Assembly: GCA_015661555.1 (NCBI GenBank)
Contig: DQVW01000051.1
Location: 1 to 11,384 of the forward strand
Length of the DNA: 11,384 nt
Reading direction: 5' to 3'
DNA from: Methanothermococcus okinawensis
Lineage (GTDB): Archaea > AGJL01 > Methanococci > Methanococcales > Methanococcaceae
Shown one piece after another: positions 1 to 5,594 of the stretch (positions within the stretch are counted from its first letter, which is position 1; each line of letters opens with the position of its first letter). Position numbers and translations under genes: made by a program. Under the pieces are notes generated by a model. That model was not told the DNA's origin, searched no databases, and saw only the letters and a program-made list of their open reading frames with translations.

Positions 1-2
1 CA

Positions 3-104
3 AAGGCTGCAGTGGAGTACTTCAAGACCCTGGATGACCTCCCTGAGGAGCCAGTATTTGTAGAGTGGAGGAATGGGAGGGCCGTGAGGATAGGGGGGCC
101 CTAA
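3..104 (+). CDS. 3' end of an unrecognised gene (partial)
   Basis: An open frame enters from the left edge and ends at TAA (102-104), leaving 33 codons. The tail has a Tyr-Phe-Lys helix-like stretch followed by Pro-Glu-Glu-Pro-Val-Phe-Val-Glu-Trp and ends in Gly-Gly-Pro. Codon use (AGG for Arg, GAG for Glu) matches the other genes, and the gene ends 12 bases before the convergent pelota stop, which supports real coding. Too little remains to assign a family, and I do not recognise it. An oligo-T tract follows immediately. Confidence 0.6.
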   Translation, partial: KAAVEYFKTLDDLPEEPVFVEWRNGRAVRIGGP

Positions 105-108
105 TCAC

Positions 109-118
109 TTCTTTTTTT
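109..118 (+). terminator. Oligo-T terminator of the left-edge gene
   Basis: TTC followed by seven T begins 4 bases after the stop at 102-104. Archaeal RNA polymerase commonly terminates at such T-runs without needing a hairpin. The tract overlaps the TAA stop of the convergent pelota gene (117-119 read on the other strand). Its role is inferred from position and composition. Confidence 0.5.
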
Positions 119-1160
119 ATTCAATAGGGAATCTCAAAATAGCCCCAATACCTCCTAAGGCCTTTAACTGTTTTCCCGCGTCATGTTCTGTGGAGATGAT
201 TACAGATTTACCTCCAATGGATTCAACGGAGTTTATCAACTTTTCAACAATCTCCCTGTTTTTCCTTAAAAACTCGTCAGTTATAAGTAGTGTATCTACT
301 GCAGAGTAGTTTATAGCCTTTTTAACCTCCTCTAAGCCGTAAACAGCTAGGTCTCCCTTTGAGATCTCCCCTAGAAGTTTCTCAACTAGTTGGGTCTCTT
401 CACTTAATCTCGCCTGTCCGTATATCCTATCTACCATACCAGATTTTAAAACCTCGTTAAGTCCCAACCTTCCAGTATGGTTTATAGATTCAAATACTGC
501 CCTTTTGTAGATATCTTTATGCTTCTCTGCTAAGTACTTCTGGAAGTTACTCTTACCAAATCCAGGTCCCGCCACAAGGATCTTCCCCTCGTAAGGTTTC
601 AAAACCTCTACAATCTCCCTGTAGTAGTTATGCCTCTCCTGTTCCAACCTCTTTGAATCCAACTTCTTGGAGATATTGGACTTTATATGTGCCAACTCCT
701 TGATCCCATACTCCCTTATAAGGTATATATTACACTCGCTGTCATCCATAATGACAACTACTATCTTAGGTTTTTTTGCAGACTCCTCCGCACTTTTCAA
801 CCTATCTAAATCCCATCTCTTCCACTCCTTCCTAATACTAACCTCTGTTAAGGGCTCTATATCTATGGTGTGGTAGGCTCCAAGGGGTACATCCTCAGGT
901 CCCTCAACTATCCTACCACTTACCCTCAACCTATTTGTATCCTCGTGGAAGAGGACCTTCTCCACCTTCAACCCTAGATATACCTTCTTCTTGGTACCCC
1001 TGTCAGCCCTTAATTTATCACCCCTGTCCTCTACCCTTCTCTCTGTCATAGCCCATACTATGTTATCCTTCTCTATGATGTTGTAGAGGTGCCAGAGGTC
1101 ATCTAAATTCTCAGGTATAACCTTAAGTATATCCTTTTCAGAGGTTTCTAGGATCTTCAT
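117..1160 (-). CDS. pelA: mRNA surveillance protein pelota (Dom34 homologue)
   Basis: A 347-residue archaeal pelota, which acts with aEF1A/aABCE1 to rescue ribosomes stalled on mRNA. The eRF1-like order is visible: an N-terminal domain (about 1-130) that replaces the codon-recognition domain, a central domain (about 135-255) opened by a Val-Val-Val-Ile-Met strand and carrying Ala-Gly-Pro-Gly-Phe near residue 201, and a C-terminal domain with the family-typical Glu-His-Asp-Ala-Gly and Leu-Gly-Gly-Ile-Gly-Ala-Ile-Leu-Arg-Phe ending. The GGQ loop of true release factors is absent, as expected for pelota. I start at ATG 1160, with SD GGGGTAT three bases upstream; an in-frame GTG at 1175 lies in the leader next to the SD and is rejected. 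The gene is divergent from aksF and convergent with the left-edge gene. Identity is firm from motifs and length. Confidence 0.95.
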   Translation of the reverse strand: MKILETSEKDILKVIPENLDDLWHLYNIIEKDNIVWAMTERRVEDRGDKLRADRGTKKKVYLGLKVEKVLFHEDTNRLRVSGRIVEGPEDVPLGAYHTIDIEPLTEVSIRKEWKRWDLDRLKSAEESAKKPKIVVVIMDDSECNIYLIREYGIKELAHIKSNISKKLDSKRLEQERHNYYREIVEVLKPYEGKILVAGPGFGKSNFQKYLAEKHKDIYKRAVFESINHTGRLGLNEVLKSGMVDRIYGQARLSEETQLVEKLLGEISKGDLAVYGLEEVKKAINYSAVDTLLITDEFLRKNREIVEKLINSVESIGGKSVIISTEHDAGKQLKALGGIGAILRFPIE

Positions 1161-1238
1161 AGTATACCCCCTCACTGTTAGATAACTTATTAAAAAATGG
1201 TTACTATAAAAATTATAATTACTTACCCTGGTGAGTGG
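1161..1238. promoter_or_regulatory. Divergent promoter region pelA / aksF operon
   Basis: This is a 78-base AT-rich spacer between two divergent genes. A TATA-like TTATTAAA at 1188-1195 lies about 48 bases before the aksF ATG. On the minus strand TTTTTATAG (1204-1212) lies about 48 bases before the pelA ATG. Both distances match the other promoters of the window. The two elements face one another, so the predicted transcription starts cross over. SDs are GGTGAG (1230-1235, +) for aksF and GGGGTAT (minus) for pelA. TATA assignments are by eye. Confidence 0.5.
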
Positions 1239-2261
1239 ATGAAGAGATATAAGATATGCGTCATAGAGGGTGACGGGATAGGGAAGGAGGTAATACCTGA
1301 GACTCTAAGGGTACTTGAAATCCTTGGAGATTTCCGATTTATAAAGGGGTATGCAGGTTACCAGTGCTTCAAGAGATACGGTGACCCTATACCTGAGGAG
1401 ACCATAGAAACTGCAAAGGAGTGTGATGCTATACTCTTTGGGGCTGTAACTACTCCAAAACCCCATGAGTTAGAGGGAAAAAAATACAGGAGCCCTATCA
1501 TCACCTTGAGAAGGGAGTTAGATCTCTATGCAAATATTCGTCCAATATCCAACTTCAAGGATATAGACTTTGTGATAATAAGGGAGAATACGGAAGACCT
1601 CTACGTAGGTAGGGAGTACTACAACCCCCATACCCAGGAGGCTGTTGCAGAGAGGGTGATTACCAGGAGAGGATGTTACAGGATAGTAAGGTTTGCATTT
1701 GAGTATGCACTGAAACACTGTAGGAGAAAGGTCTCCTGTGTTCACAAGGCCAACGTCCTGAGGATAACAGATGGGCTATTTTTAAAGACCTTCTACGAGG
1801 TTGGTGAACACTATAAAAGGTACAACATAGAGGCCAACGACTATCTCGTAGATGCTACAGCTCTCTATATTGTGAAAAACCCTCAACTCTTTGATGTCAT
1901 AGTAACTACAAACCTCTTTGGTGATATACTATCTGACGAGGCCTCTGGATTAATTGGGGGTCTTGGCTTAGCACCCTCTGCAAACATTGGAGATAGACAT
2001 GGACTCTTTGAGCCAGTACATGGCTCTGCACCTGATATAGCTGGGAAGGGAATAGCAAACCCCCTAGCCTCCATACTAAGTGGTGCCATGATGCTCCAAT
2101 ACCTAGGTATGGAGAGGGAGAGTAGGATATTGAGGATGGCTGTTAAATCTGTAGTTGAGAAGGGGTACACAACCCCAGATTTAGGGGGAAATTTGAAAAC
2201 TAGAGAGGTTACAGATAAGGTTATAGAGGAGGTAAAGAGGTATTTAGAGGTGATGCCGTGA
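1239..2261 (+). CDS. aksF: Homoisocitrate dehydrogenase AksF (isocitrate/isopropylmalate dehydrogenase family)
   Basis: A 340-residue NAD-dependent beta-decarboxylating dehydrogenase. In methanogens AksF oxidises homoisocitrate and its longer homologues during repeated 2-oxoacid elongation to 2-oxosuberate, the precursor of the 7-mercaptoheptanoyl arm of coenzyme B. Visible are the N-terminal Gly-Asp-Gly-Ile-Gly motif (11-15), Arg-Glu-Asn-Thr-Glu-Asp-Leu-Tyr-Val-Gly (115-124), catalytic Lys in His-Lys-Ala-Asn (169), metal-binding Asp in Gly-Asp-Ile-Leu-Ser-Asp (229, 233) and the cofactor loop Glu-Pro-Val-His-Gly-Ser-Ala-Pro-Asp (258-266). The Glu-Asp-Leu-Tyr version and overall sequence resemble the M. 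jannaschii AksF I remember (MJ1596) more than LeuB, but LeuB remains the alternative. I chose ATG 1239, three bases after GGTGAG; the extension to 1197 would translate the promoter. It leads a seven-gene unit and its TGA overlaps the pcc1 start. Confidence 0.85.
   Translation: MKRYKICVIEGDGIGKEVIPETLRVLEILGDFRFIKGYAGYQCFKRYGDPIPEETIETAKECDAILFGAVTTPKPHELEGKKYRSPIITLRRELDLYANIRPISNFKDIDFVIIRENTEDLYVGREYYNPHTQEAVAERVITRRGCYRIVRFAFEYALKHCRRKVSCVHKANVLRITDGLFLKTFYEVGEHYKRYNIEANDYLVDATALYIVKNPQLFDVIVTTNLFGDILSDEASGLIGGLGLAPSANIGDRHGLFEPVHGSAPDIAGKGIANPLASILSGAMMLQYLGMERESRILRMAVKSVVEKGYTTPDLGGNLKTREVTDKVIEEVKRYLEVMP
2247..2254 (+). promoter_or_regulatory. SD fixing a GTG start for pcc1
   Basis: GAGGTGAT, a near-complete match to the GGAGGTGATC consensus, ends three bases before GTG 2258. 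It lies inside the last codons of aksF and supports the overlapping GTGA start of pcc1 over any later start. Confidence 0.75.
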
Positions 2262-2485
2262 GGGTTAGATACAGGATGAGAATACCGGGAAATGAGATAG
2301 TGTACAGGAGTTTAAAGGTGGATGACGTCAACGAGGGGCTTATAATAAGGACCTCCTACAACGGGGAAAAGCTGGAACTCTACGTAGAGACAGACTCCAT
2401 AGGATCTCTGAAGAATGTACTAGATGACTACTTTAAGAACTACGAGATGTCCCTTAAGATCTTGGAGATTGTTAAAGAGAGGTAG
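2258..2485 (+). CDS. pcc1: KEOPS complex subunit Pcc1
   Basis: A 75-residue protein with the Pcc1/CTAG fold pattern: beta strands around Glu-Gly-Leu-Ile-Ile-Arg-Thr and Lys-Leu-Glu-Leu-Tyr-Val-Glu-Thr, then Ser-Ile-Gly-Ser-Leu-Lys-Asn-Val-Leu-Asp-Asp-Tyr as the start of a long C-terminal helix. Pcc1 is the small dimerising subunit of KEOPS (Kae1, Bud32, Cgi121, Pcc1), which makes N6-threonylcarbamoyladenosine at tRNA position 37; it binds Kae1 and helps bind tRNA. The length fits the family. The start is GTG, overlapping the aksF TGA as GTGA and implying translational coupling. No other KEOPS subunit is in the window. The call rests on the strand/helix pattern and Ser-Leu-Lys-Asn-Val-Leu-Asp-Asp signature. 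Confidence 0.8.
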   Translation: MRVRYRMRIPGNEIVYRSLKVDDVNEGLIIRTSYNGEKLELYVETDSIGSLKNVLDDYFKNYEMSLKILEIVKER

Positions 2486-2499
2486 GCGGGGGATAGCAG

Positions 2500-3057
2500 G
2501 TGAACCTGGGAGAGATTAAGCGGCACCTCCTTGAAAACTTCGATATAAGGTATGTGATAAGGGGTATTATCGACGGATCCCTCTCCTCTTTAGGGGTTAT
2601 AATAGGGGCCAGTGGGGGTGATACCTCCCTTATAATTACCGCAGGTGTAGGAGGGGGGGTGGCAAATGGTATCTCCAATGTTCTAGGGGCGTTAACTGCA
2701 GAGAGGGCAATAGTGGAAAGTGTGAGAATGTCTCAGGAGAAGGCCCTTCTAAAGGAGGAGGGATATCTAAAATCCTCTCTAGCCTACAGGGAGGCGCTAA
2801 ATAGAACAAGGATAAGTGGTATATGGGATGGAATATCTACAACCTTTGGCTCCATCATTCCTATAACTCCCTTTTTCCTCTTTCCAAAGGATGTTGCCAT
2901 CTTCCTAGCAGTGGTGATAACTACAACTCTACTCTTTGTTCTAGGTGTCTATATAGGCAAGTTATCCAGGGAGAACATTGTAATCTCAGGGTTCAAGATG
3001 GCTGTAACAGGTTTACTAGTTGCCCTTATAAGTTTTATAATTGAGAGTATGTTGTAG
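2500..3057 (+). CDS. VIT1/CCC1-family metal transporter (TIGR00267-like)
   Basis: A 185-residue integral membrane protein of the VIT1/CCC1 (DUF125) type, whose characterised members move Fe2+ or Mn2+ by proton exchange. About five hydrophobic spans are visible: 19-36, 44-64, 112-130, 131-152 and 160-183. The family hallmarks are Arg-Gly-Ile-Ile-Asp-Gly-Ser-Leu-Ser-Ser-Leu-Gly (21-32) in span 1, Ala-Asn-Gly-Ile-Ser-Asn (55-60) in span 2 leading to Ala-Glu-Arg, and a charged, Glu-rich cytoplasmic loop (68-110), which in plant VIT1 binds metal. Transport direction and metal cannot be told from sequence. The start is GTG 2500, 14 bases after pcc1, with a G-rich SD (GGGGGAT) five bases upstream; the N-terminal helix supports it. 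The downstream FeoA gene hints at an iron role. Confidence 0.82.
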   Translation: MNLGEIKRHLLENFDIRYVIRGIIDGSLSSLGVIIGASGGDTSLIITAGVGGGVANGISNVLGALTAERAIVESVRMSQEKALLKEEGYLKSSLAYREALNRTRISGIWDGISTTFGSIIPITPFFLFPKDVAIFLAVVITTTLLFVLGVYIGKLSRENIVISGFKMAVTGLLVALISFIIESML

Positions 3058-3064
3058 TGGGAGT

Positions 3065-3547
3065 ATGAGAAGTAGGGAGTTATTTAAGAGGATTAAGGAG
3101 ATGGCGAAAGATTTCAATATCCAGGATCTTATGAAGGTGAGGGTCTTCCTGGAGGAGGATATGAAGTATCTACCTGAGGATTACAGGGAACATTACCTTA
3201 GAAATCAGATCATGTACTTTATAAATACCCTAAAGGAGATAAAGAGGAGGAAGGTGGAGGATGTTGAGGACTACCCTGTGGATGAGGAGAAATTAAGGAA
3301 TCTCCTTAAGAGAATAGAGGGATTTAGAAGGGGGACTAAGGGAGAGGATGCCTTTATTAAACTCTCCAAAATAGTAGTACCCTATCTAGTCTTTATAGAG
3401 AGAAAACCGCTCCATCCTGTGGGAACTAGGTTTCCCGGAGGAAGGTGTATTGAGAAAAGAGGAGAGAGATACTACTGTCCAGTAAAGAATAAACAGAAAA
3501 ATGAGTACTCCCTATGTGAGTTCTGTGTATGTGAGGGACTCAGTTAA
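3065..3547 (+). CDS. DUF2115 / UPF0305 family protein with C-terminal Cys cluster
   Basis: A 160-residue soluble protein that I match to the archaeal UPF0305 (DUF2115) family, of unknown function. The first 110 residues are charged and helical. The C-terminal part carries the recognisable His-Pro-Val-Gly-Thr-x-Phe-Pro-Gly-Gly (117-126), Tyr-Tyr-Cys-Pro-Val-Lys (136-141) and Cys-Glu-Phe-Cys-Val-Cys (151-156). Cysteines at 128, 138, 151, 154 and 156 form C-x9-C-x12-C-x2-C-x-C, suggesting a Zn or Fe-S site; this is inference. Start ATG 3065 has GTGGGAG close by; an in-frame TTG at 3041 inside the transporter gene has no SD and is less likely. It sits 7 bases after the VIT1-like gene and 21 before feoA. 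The family call is from memory of the motif. Confidence 0.7.
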   Translation: MRSRELFKRIKEMAKDFNIQDLMKVRVFLEEDMKYLPEDYREHYLRNQIMYFINTLKEIKRRKVEDVEDYPVDEEKLRNLLKRIEGFRRGTKGEDAFIKLSKIVVPYLVFIERKPLHPVGTRFPGGRCIEKRGERYYCPVKNKQKNEYSLCEFCVCEGLS

Positions 3548-3568
3548 AATCTTCAACTGGTGGTAGAT

Positions 3569-3772
3569 GTGGATACCCTTGCAGATAAAGGTCCAGGTAT
3601 TTACACCGTTGTAAAGATAACTAAACCCTGTAGTAAGTTCTACCAGTTGGGAATAGTACCAGGTTCAAAGATAATAGTAATCTCCAATGACAGGGGTCCA
3701 ATTATAGCTCGGGTTGGAAACTGTAAGATAGCTCTGGGACGAGGTTTGGCAAAGTATATAGTTGTAAAGTAA
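3569..3772 (+). CDS. FeoA-domain protein
   Basis: A 67-residue single-domain protein of the FeoA type (small SH3-like beta barrel). The pattern is a first strand Tyr-Thr-Val-Val-Lys-Ile, the loop Cys-Ser-Lys-Phe-Tyr-Gln-Leu-Gly-Ile-Val-Pro-Gly-Ser (the family's helix/turn before Gly-x-x-Pro-Gly), then strands ending Ala-Leu-Gly-Arg-Gly-Leu-Ala-Lys-Tyr-Ile-Val-Val. FeoA partners the Fe2+ permease FeoB in bacteria, and the same fold forms the C-terminal domain of DtxR/MntR regulators, so function is not fixed. No FeoB follows; the nearest transporter is the VIT1-like gene two positions upstream. I start at GTG 3569, four bases after GGTGGT; GTG 3560 lies in that SD and has no SD of its own. Confidence 0.78.
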   Translation: MDTLADKGPGIYTVVKITKPCSKFYQLGIVPGSKIIVISNDRGPIIARVGNCKIALGRGLAKYIVVK

Positions 3773-3794
3773 AAAGAGATTTTAATGGGGTATT

Positions 3795-4487
3795 ATGGAC
3801 AAAAGAGATATCTACGTTGTTATACCTGCCTACAACGAGGAGAAGGTGATTAGAGATACCCTGAGGAAGTTGAAGGATGAGGGCTATCACAACATTATCG
3901 TAGTTGACGACGGTAGTAGGGACAACACCTCCAAGATAGCTAAGGAGGAGGGGGTTATCCTCTGTAGGCATATTGTCAACAGGGGTTTAGGGGGAGCCCT
4001 AGGAACAGGTATAAGATGTGCCCTGGAGTACAATCCCAGGGTGATAGTGACCTTCGATGCAGATGGACAGCACGATCCCAGGGATATAGAGAAGGTGGTA
4101 AAACCTATACTCTACGAAGGTTACCATATGGTAGTAGGTAGTAGACTTATGGATGAGAAGGAGTTAAGAAATATGCCCCTTGTAAAGAGGGTGGGAAATA
4201 GAATACTTAATATTATTACCTACCTCCTTGGAGGTTATCTCGTTACAGACAGTCAAAGTGGTTTGAGGGCCTTCTCCAGGAGGGCTGCAGAGGTAATACT
4301 CTCTAACTTAAAAAGTAACAGATACGAGGTCTCCTCTGAGTTTATAATAATAGCCAGGAGGGAGGGGTTGAAATTTAAGGAGGTGCCTATAAAGACCATA
4401 TACACAGAGTACTCCATGTCAAGAGGTACAAATGTAATAACAGGAATCAAGATACTTCTTAAGTTGATAACCCAGAGATTATTGTAG
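3795..4487 (+). CDS. GT2 family glycosyltransferase (dolichyl-phosphate hexose synthase-like)
   Basis: A 230-residue GT-A fold enzyme of glycosyltransferase family 2. Seen in order: Val-Ile-Pro-Ala-Tyr-Asn-Glu-Glu (9-16), Val-Val-Asp-Asp-Gly-Ser-x-Asp-x-Thr (36-45), Asn-Arg-Gly-Leu-Gly-Gly-Ala (62-68), the nucleotide-sugar/metal motif Asp-Ala-Asp-Gly-Gln-His-Asp-Pro (88-95) and Gly-Ser-Arg with an Asp-Ser-Gln-Ser-Gly-Leu-Arg-Ala-Phe acceptor loop. This pattern is that of dolichyl-phosphate mannose/glucose synthases, which charge the lipid carrier for protein or lipid glycosylation at the cytoplasmic face. No membrane span follows the catalytic domain, so it would be soluble or peripheral. Start ATG 3795 follows GGGGTAT. 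It lies 22 bases after feoA. Donor and acceptor are unknown. Confidence 0.85.
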   Translation: MDKRDIYVVIPAYNEEKVIRDTLRKLKDEGYHNIIVVDDGSRDNTSKIAKEEGVILCRHIVNRGLGGALGTGIRCALEYNPRVIVTFDADGQHDPRDIEKVVKPILYEGYHMVVGSRLMDEKELRNMPLVKRVGNRILNIITYLLGGYLVTDSQSGLRAFSRRAAEVILSNLKSNRYEVSSEFIIIARREGLKFKEVPIKTIYTEYSMSRGTNVITGIKILLKLITQRLL

Positions 4488-4497
4488 GAGGGGTAAC

Positions 4498-5094
4498 ATG
4501 CACTACTTCTCTGAAAAACCAACATCTGCCCACAGGGAGAGGTTAATTGAAGATATATTGAGGGGTAAAAAGTTGGTATTTAAAACAGACAGTGGTGTGT
4601 TCTCCCCTAAGAAGGTTGACAAGGGTACAAAGGTACTTGTGGAGGCCTTGGAGTTGGAGAGGGGAGATAGGGTATTAGATGTTGGCTGTGGATATGGAGT
4701 TATAGGAATAAGTGTATGTGACGAGGTAGATAGTGTAGTTATGACAGATATAAACAGGAGGGCTGTGAAACTTGCAAGGGAGAATATAAAGTTAAACAAT
4801 CTGGAAGATAGGGATATAGAGGTATTCCAGGGTGATCTCTACGAGAAGGTAAGGGATAGGAAATTCACCAAGATTATTTCAAACCCCCCTATAAAGGCGG
4901 GGAAGGATGTGATTCACAGGATAGTGAGAGAGGGGAAGGAATTGTTAGAGGAGGGAGGTAGTATATGGTTAGTAGTCCAGAGGAAGCATGGGGCAAAATC
5001 CCTTGCAAAGTATATGGAGGAGGTATTTGGCAACGTGAGGACTGTAACTGTAAAGGGAGGTTATAGGGTACTTACCTCCAAAAAGGAGGATTAA
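4498..5094 (+). CDS. RsmC-like class I methyltransferase (MJ0882 homologue)
   Basis: A 198-residue SAM-dependent methyltransferase very close to the M. jannaschii protein MJ0882, whose structure is known and which resembles RsmC (16S rRNA m2G1207). A short N-terminal segment contains Phe-Lys-Thr-Asp-Ser-Gly-Val-Phe-Ser (28-36) and Asp-Lys-Gly-Thr (41-44), shared with RsmC/RlmG. Motif I is Val-Leu-Asp-Val-Gly-Cys-Gly-Tyr-Gly-Val-Ile-Gly (59-70), motif II carries the acidic residue Asp84, and the catalytic motif is Asn-Pro-Pro-Ile (129-132), typical of exocyclic-amine guanine methylation. The C-terminus ends Gly-Gly-Tyr-Arg-Val-Leu. Unlike bacterial RsmC there is only one methyltransferase domain. 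SD GGAGGGGTA precedes ATG 4498. The gene ends the operon; no clear T-run follows. The exact rRNA target is inferred. Confidence 0.88.
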   Translation: MHYFSEKPTSAHRERLIEDILRGKKLVFKTDSGVFSPKKVDKGTKVLVEALELERGDRVLDVGCGYGVIGISVCDEVDSVVMTDINRRAVKLARENIKLNNLEDRDIEVFQGDLYEKVRDRKFTKIISNPPIKAGKDVIHRIVREGKELLEEGGSIWLVVQRKHGAKSLAKYMEEVFGNVRTVTVKGGYRVLTSKKED

Positions 5095-5198
5095 GGCAAA
5101 AATAGTTTAAGTATACAACAAAAATATCTCTTTGTAGAAACTTATAAAAAATTAGGTATACTAAATTAGATTTAAAAACCCACTAACAGGTAGATAGT
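5095..5198 (+). promoter_or_regulatory. AT-rich promoter region of the TM2-like gene
   Basis: This 104-base spacer holds a TATA-like TTATAAAA (5142-5149) with purines before it, about 54 bases from ATG 5199, and an SD (AGGTAGAT) three bases before the start. Two copies of the palindrome GTATAC lie at 5111-5116 and 5156-5161, 45 bases apart, bracketing the TATA box; one would fall between TATA and the predicted start site. A short inverted repeat ACAAA/TTTGT (5118-5122, 5131-5135) lies between. Operator function is a guess. Confidence 0.5.
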
Positions 5199-5594
5199 AT
5201 GGAAGAAGGGGACCTTATAAAGGAATTTGTAGATACTATAGATGAGGACTGGGAGAAGGAGTTGAATACAGTTAAGGAACTGGTAAAGGACATGGATAAA
5301 AATTACAGGGTTATTTACTATGAACTAAAGAAGAAAAATGTAGGAATTGCGGCCCTTCTTAGTCTAATACCAGGAGCTGGCCATCTATATATAGGCAAAA
5401 GTGCAAGAGGTCTACTGATATACAGCATATTCTTTATTTCGTTCTTCTTCTGTATACTACTTATCGGTTTCCTTATTATTCCGTTAATAATAGCGTTCAG
5501 TATCTACGACGCCTGTAAGCTGGCTAAAAATTACAACAAAAAACTCTTTAAGATAGTATTCGAAGAGCAGGAAGGTGAAAAGGTAGAATCTTAA
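5199..5594 (+). CDS. Small TM2-domain-like membrane protein
   Basis: A 131-residue protein of unknown function. Residues 1-46 are hydrophilic, rich in Asp/Glu/Lys and probably helical. They are followed by a hydrophobic segment (48-60) running into Pro-Gly-Ala-Gly-His-Leu-Tyr-Ile-Gly-Lys (58-67), a positively charged turn, a long hydrophobic stretch (72-102) and Tyr-Asp-Ala-Cys-Lys-Leu-Ala-Lys-Asn-Tyr-Asn (103-113). A two-span hairpin with a Gly/His-Leu-Tyr-x-Gly linker and a terminal Asp-Ala plus Asn motif resembles TM2-type proteins. The tail is acidic. SD AGGTAGAT lies three bases before ATG 5199. Its stop interlocks with that of the convergent cbiH in TTAA. No enzymatic motif is visible. 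Confidence 0.8.
   Translation: MEEGDLIKEFVDTIDEDWEKELNTVKELVKDMDKNYRVIYYELKKKNVGIAALLSLIPGAGHLYIGKSARGLLIYSIFFISFFFCILLIGFLIIPLIIAFSIYDACKLAKNYNKKLFKIVFEEQEGEKVES
5526..5543 (-). terminator. Possible oligo-T terminator of the argZ-cbiH unit, inside the opposing gene
   Basis: Read on the minus strand this is six T, a short gap, then five T, located about 48-65 bases beyond the cbiH stop. It lies within the coding end of the TM2-like gene (Lys/Asn codons there). As the intergenic distance is zero, termination of the minus-strand transcript would have to occur inside the neighbour. The A-run may simply reflect Lys codons. Confidence 0.3.

Noticed and set aside
771..777. Seven-T run on the plus strand
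   Set aside because: It is the complement of Lys codons inside pelA and follows no plus-strand gene.
1197..1238. Upstream extension of aksF from ATG 1197
   Set aside because: It would translate the AT-rich promoter. It has no SD, and the family N-terminus (Gly-Asp-Gly-Ile-Gly near residue 11) fits ATG 1239 with GGTGAG three bases before.
1883..2170. 95-codon minus-strand open frame
   Set aside because: It is the antisense shadow of the conserved C-terminal half of aksF.
2823..3044. 73-codon alternative-frame open frame within the transporter gene
   Set aside because: The membrane spans and motifs of the main frame explain the region; no frameshift is needed.
3041..3064. TTG start of the DUF2115 gene inside the transporter gene
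   Set aside because: It has no SD, and the added residues are an unlikely N-terminus; ATG 3065 is preferred, though its own SD is close and not ideal.
3773..3794. Separate promoter before the glycosyltransferase
   Set aside because: Only 22 bases lie between genes, with the SD taking part of them; no TATA element at about 50 bases is evident, so co-transcription with feoA is likelier.
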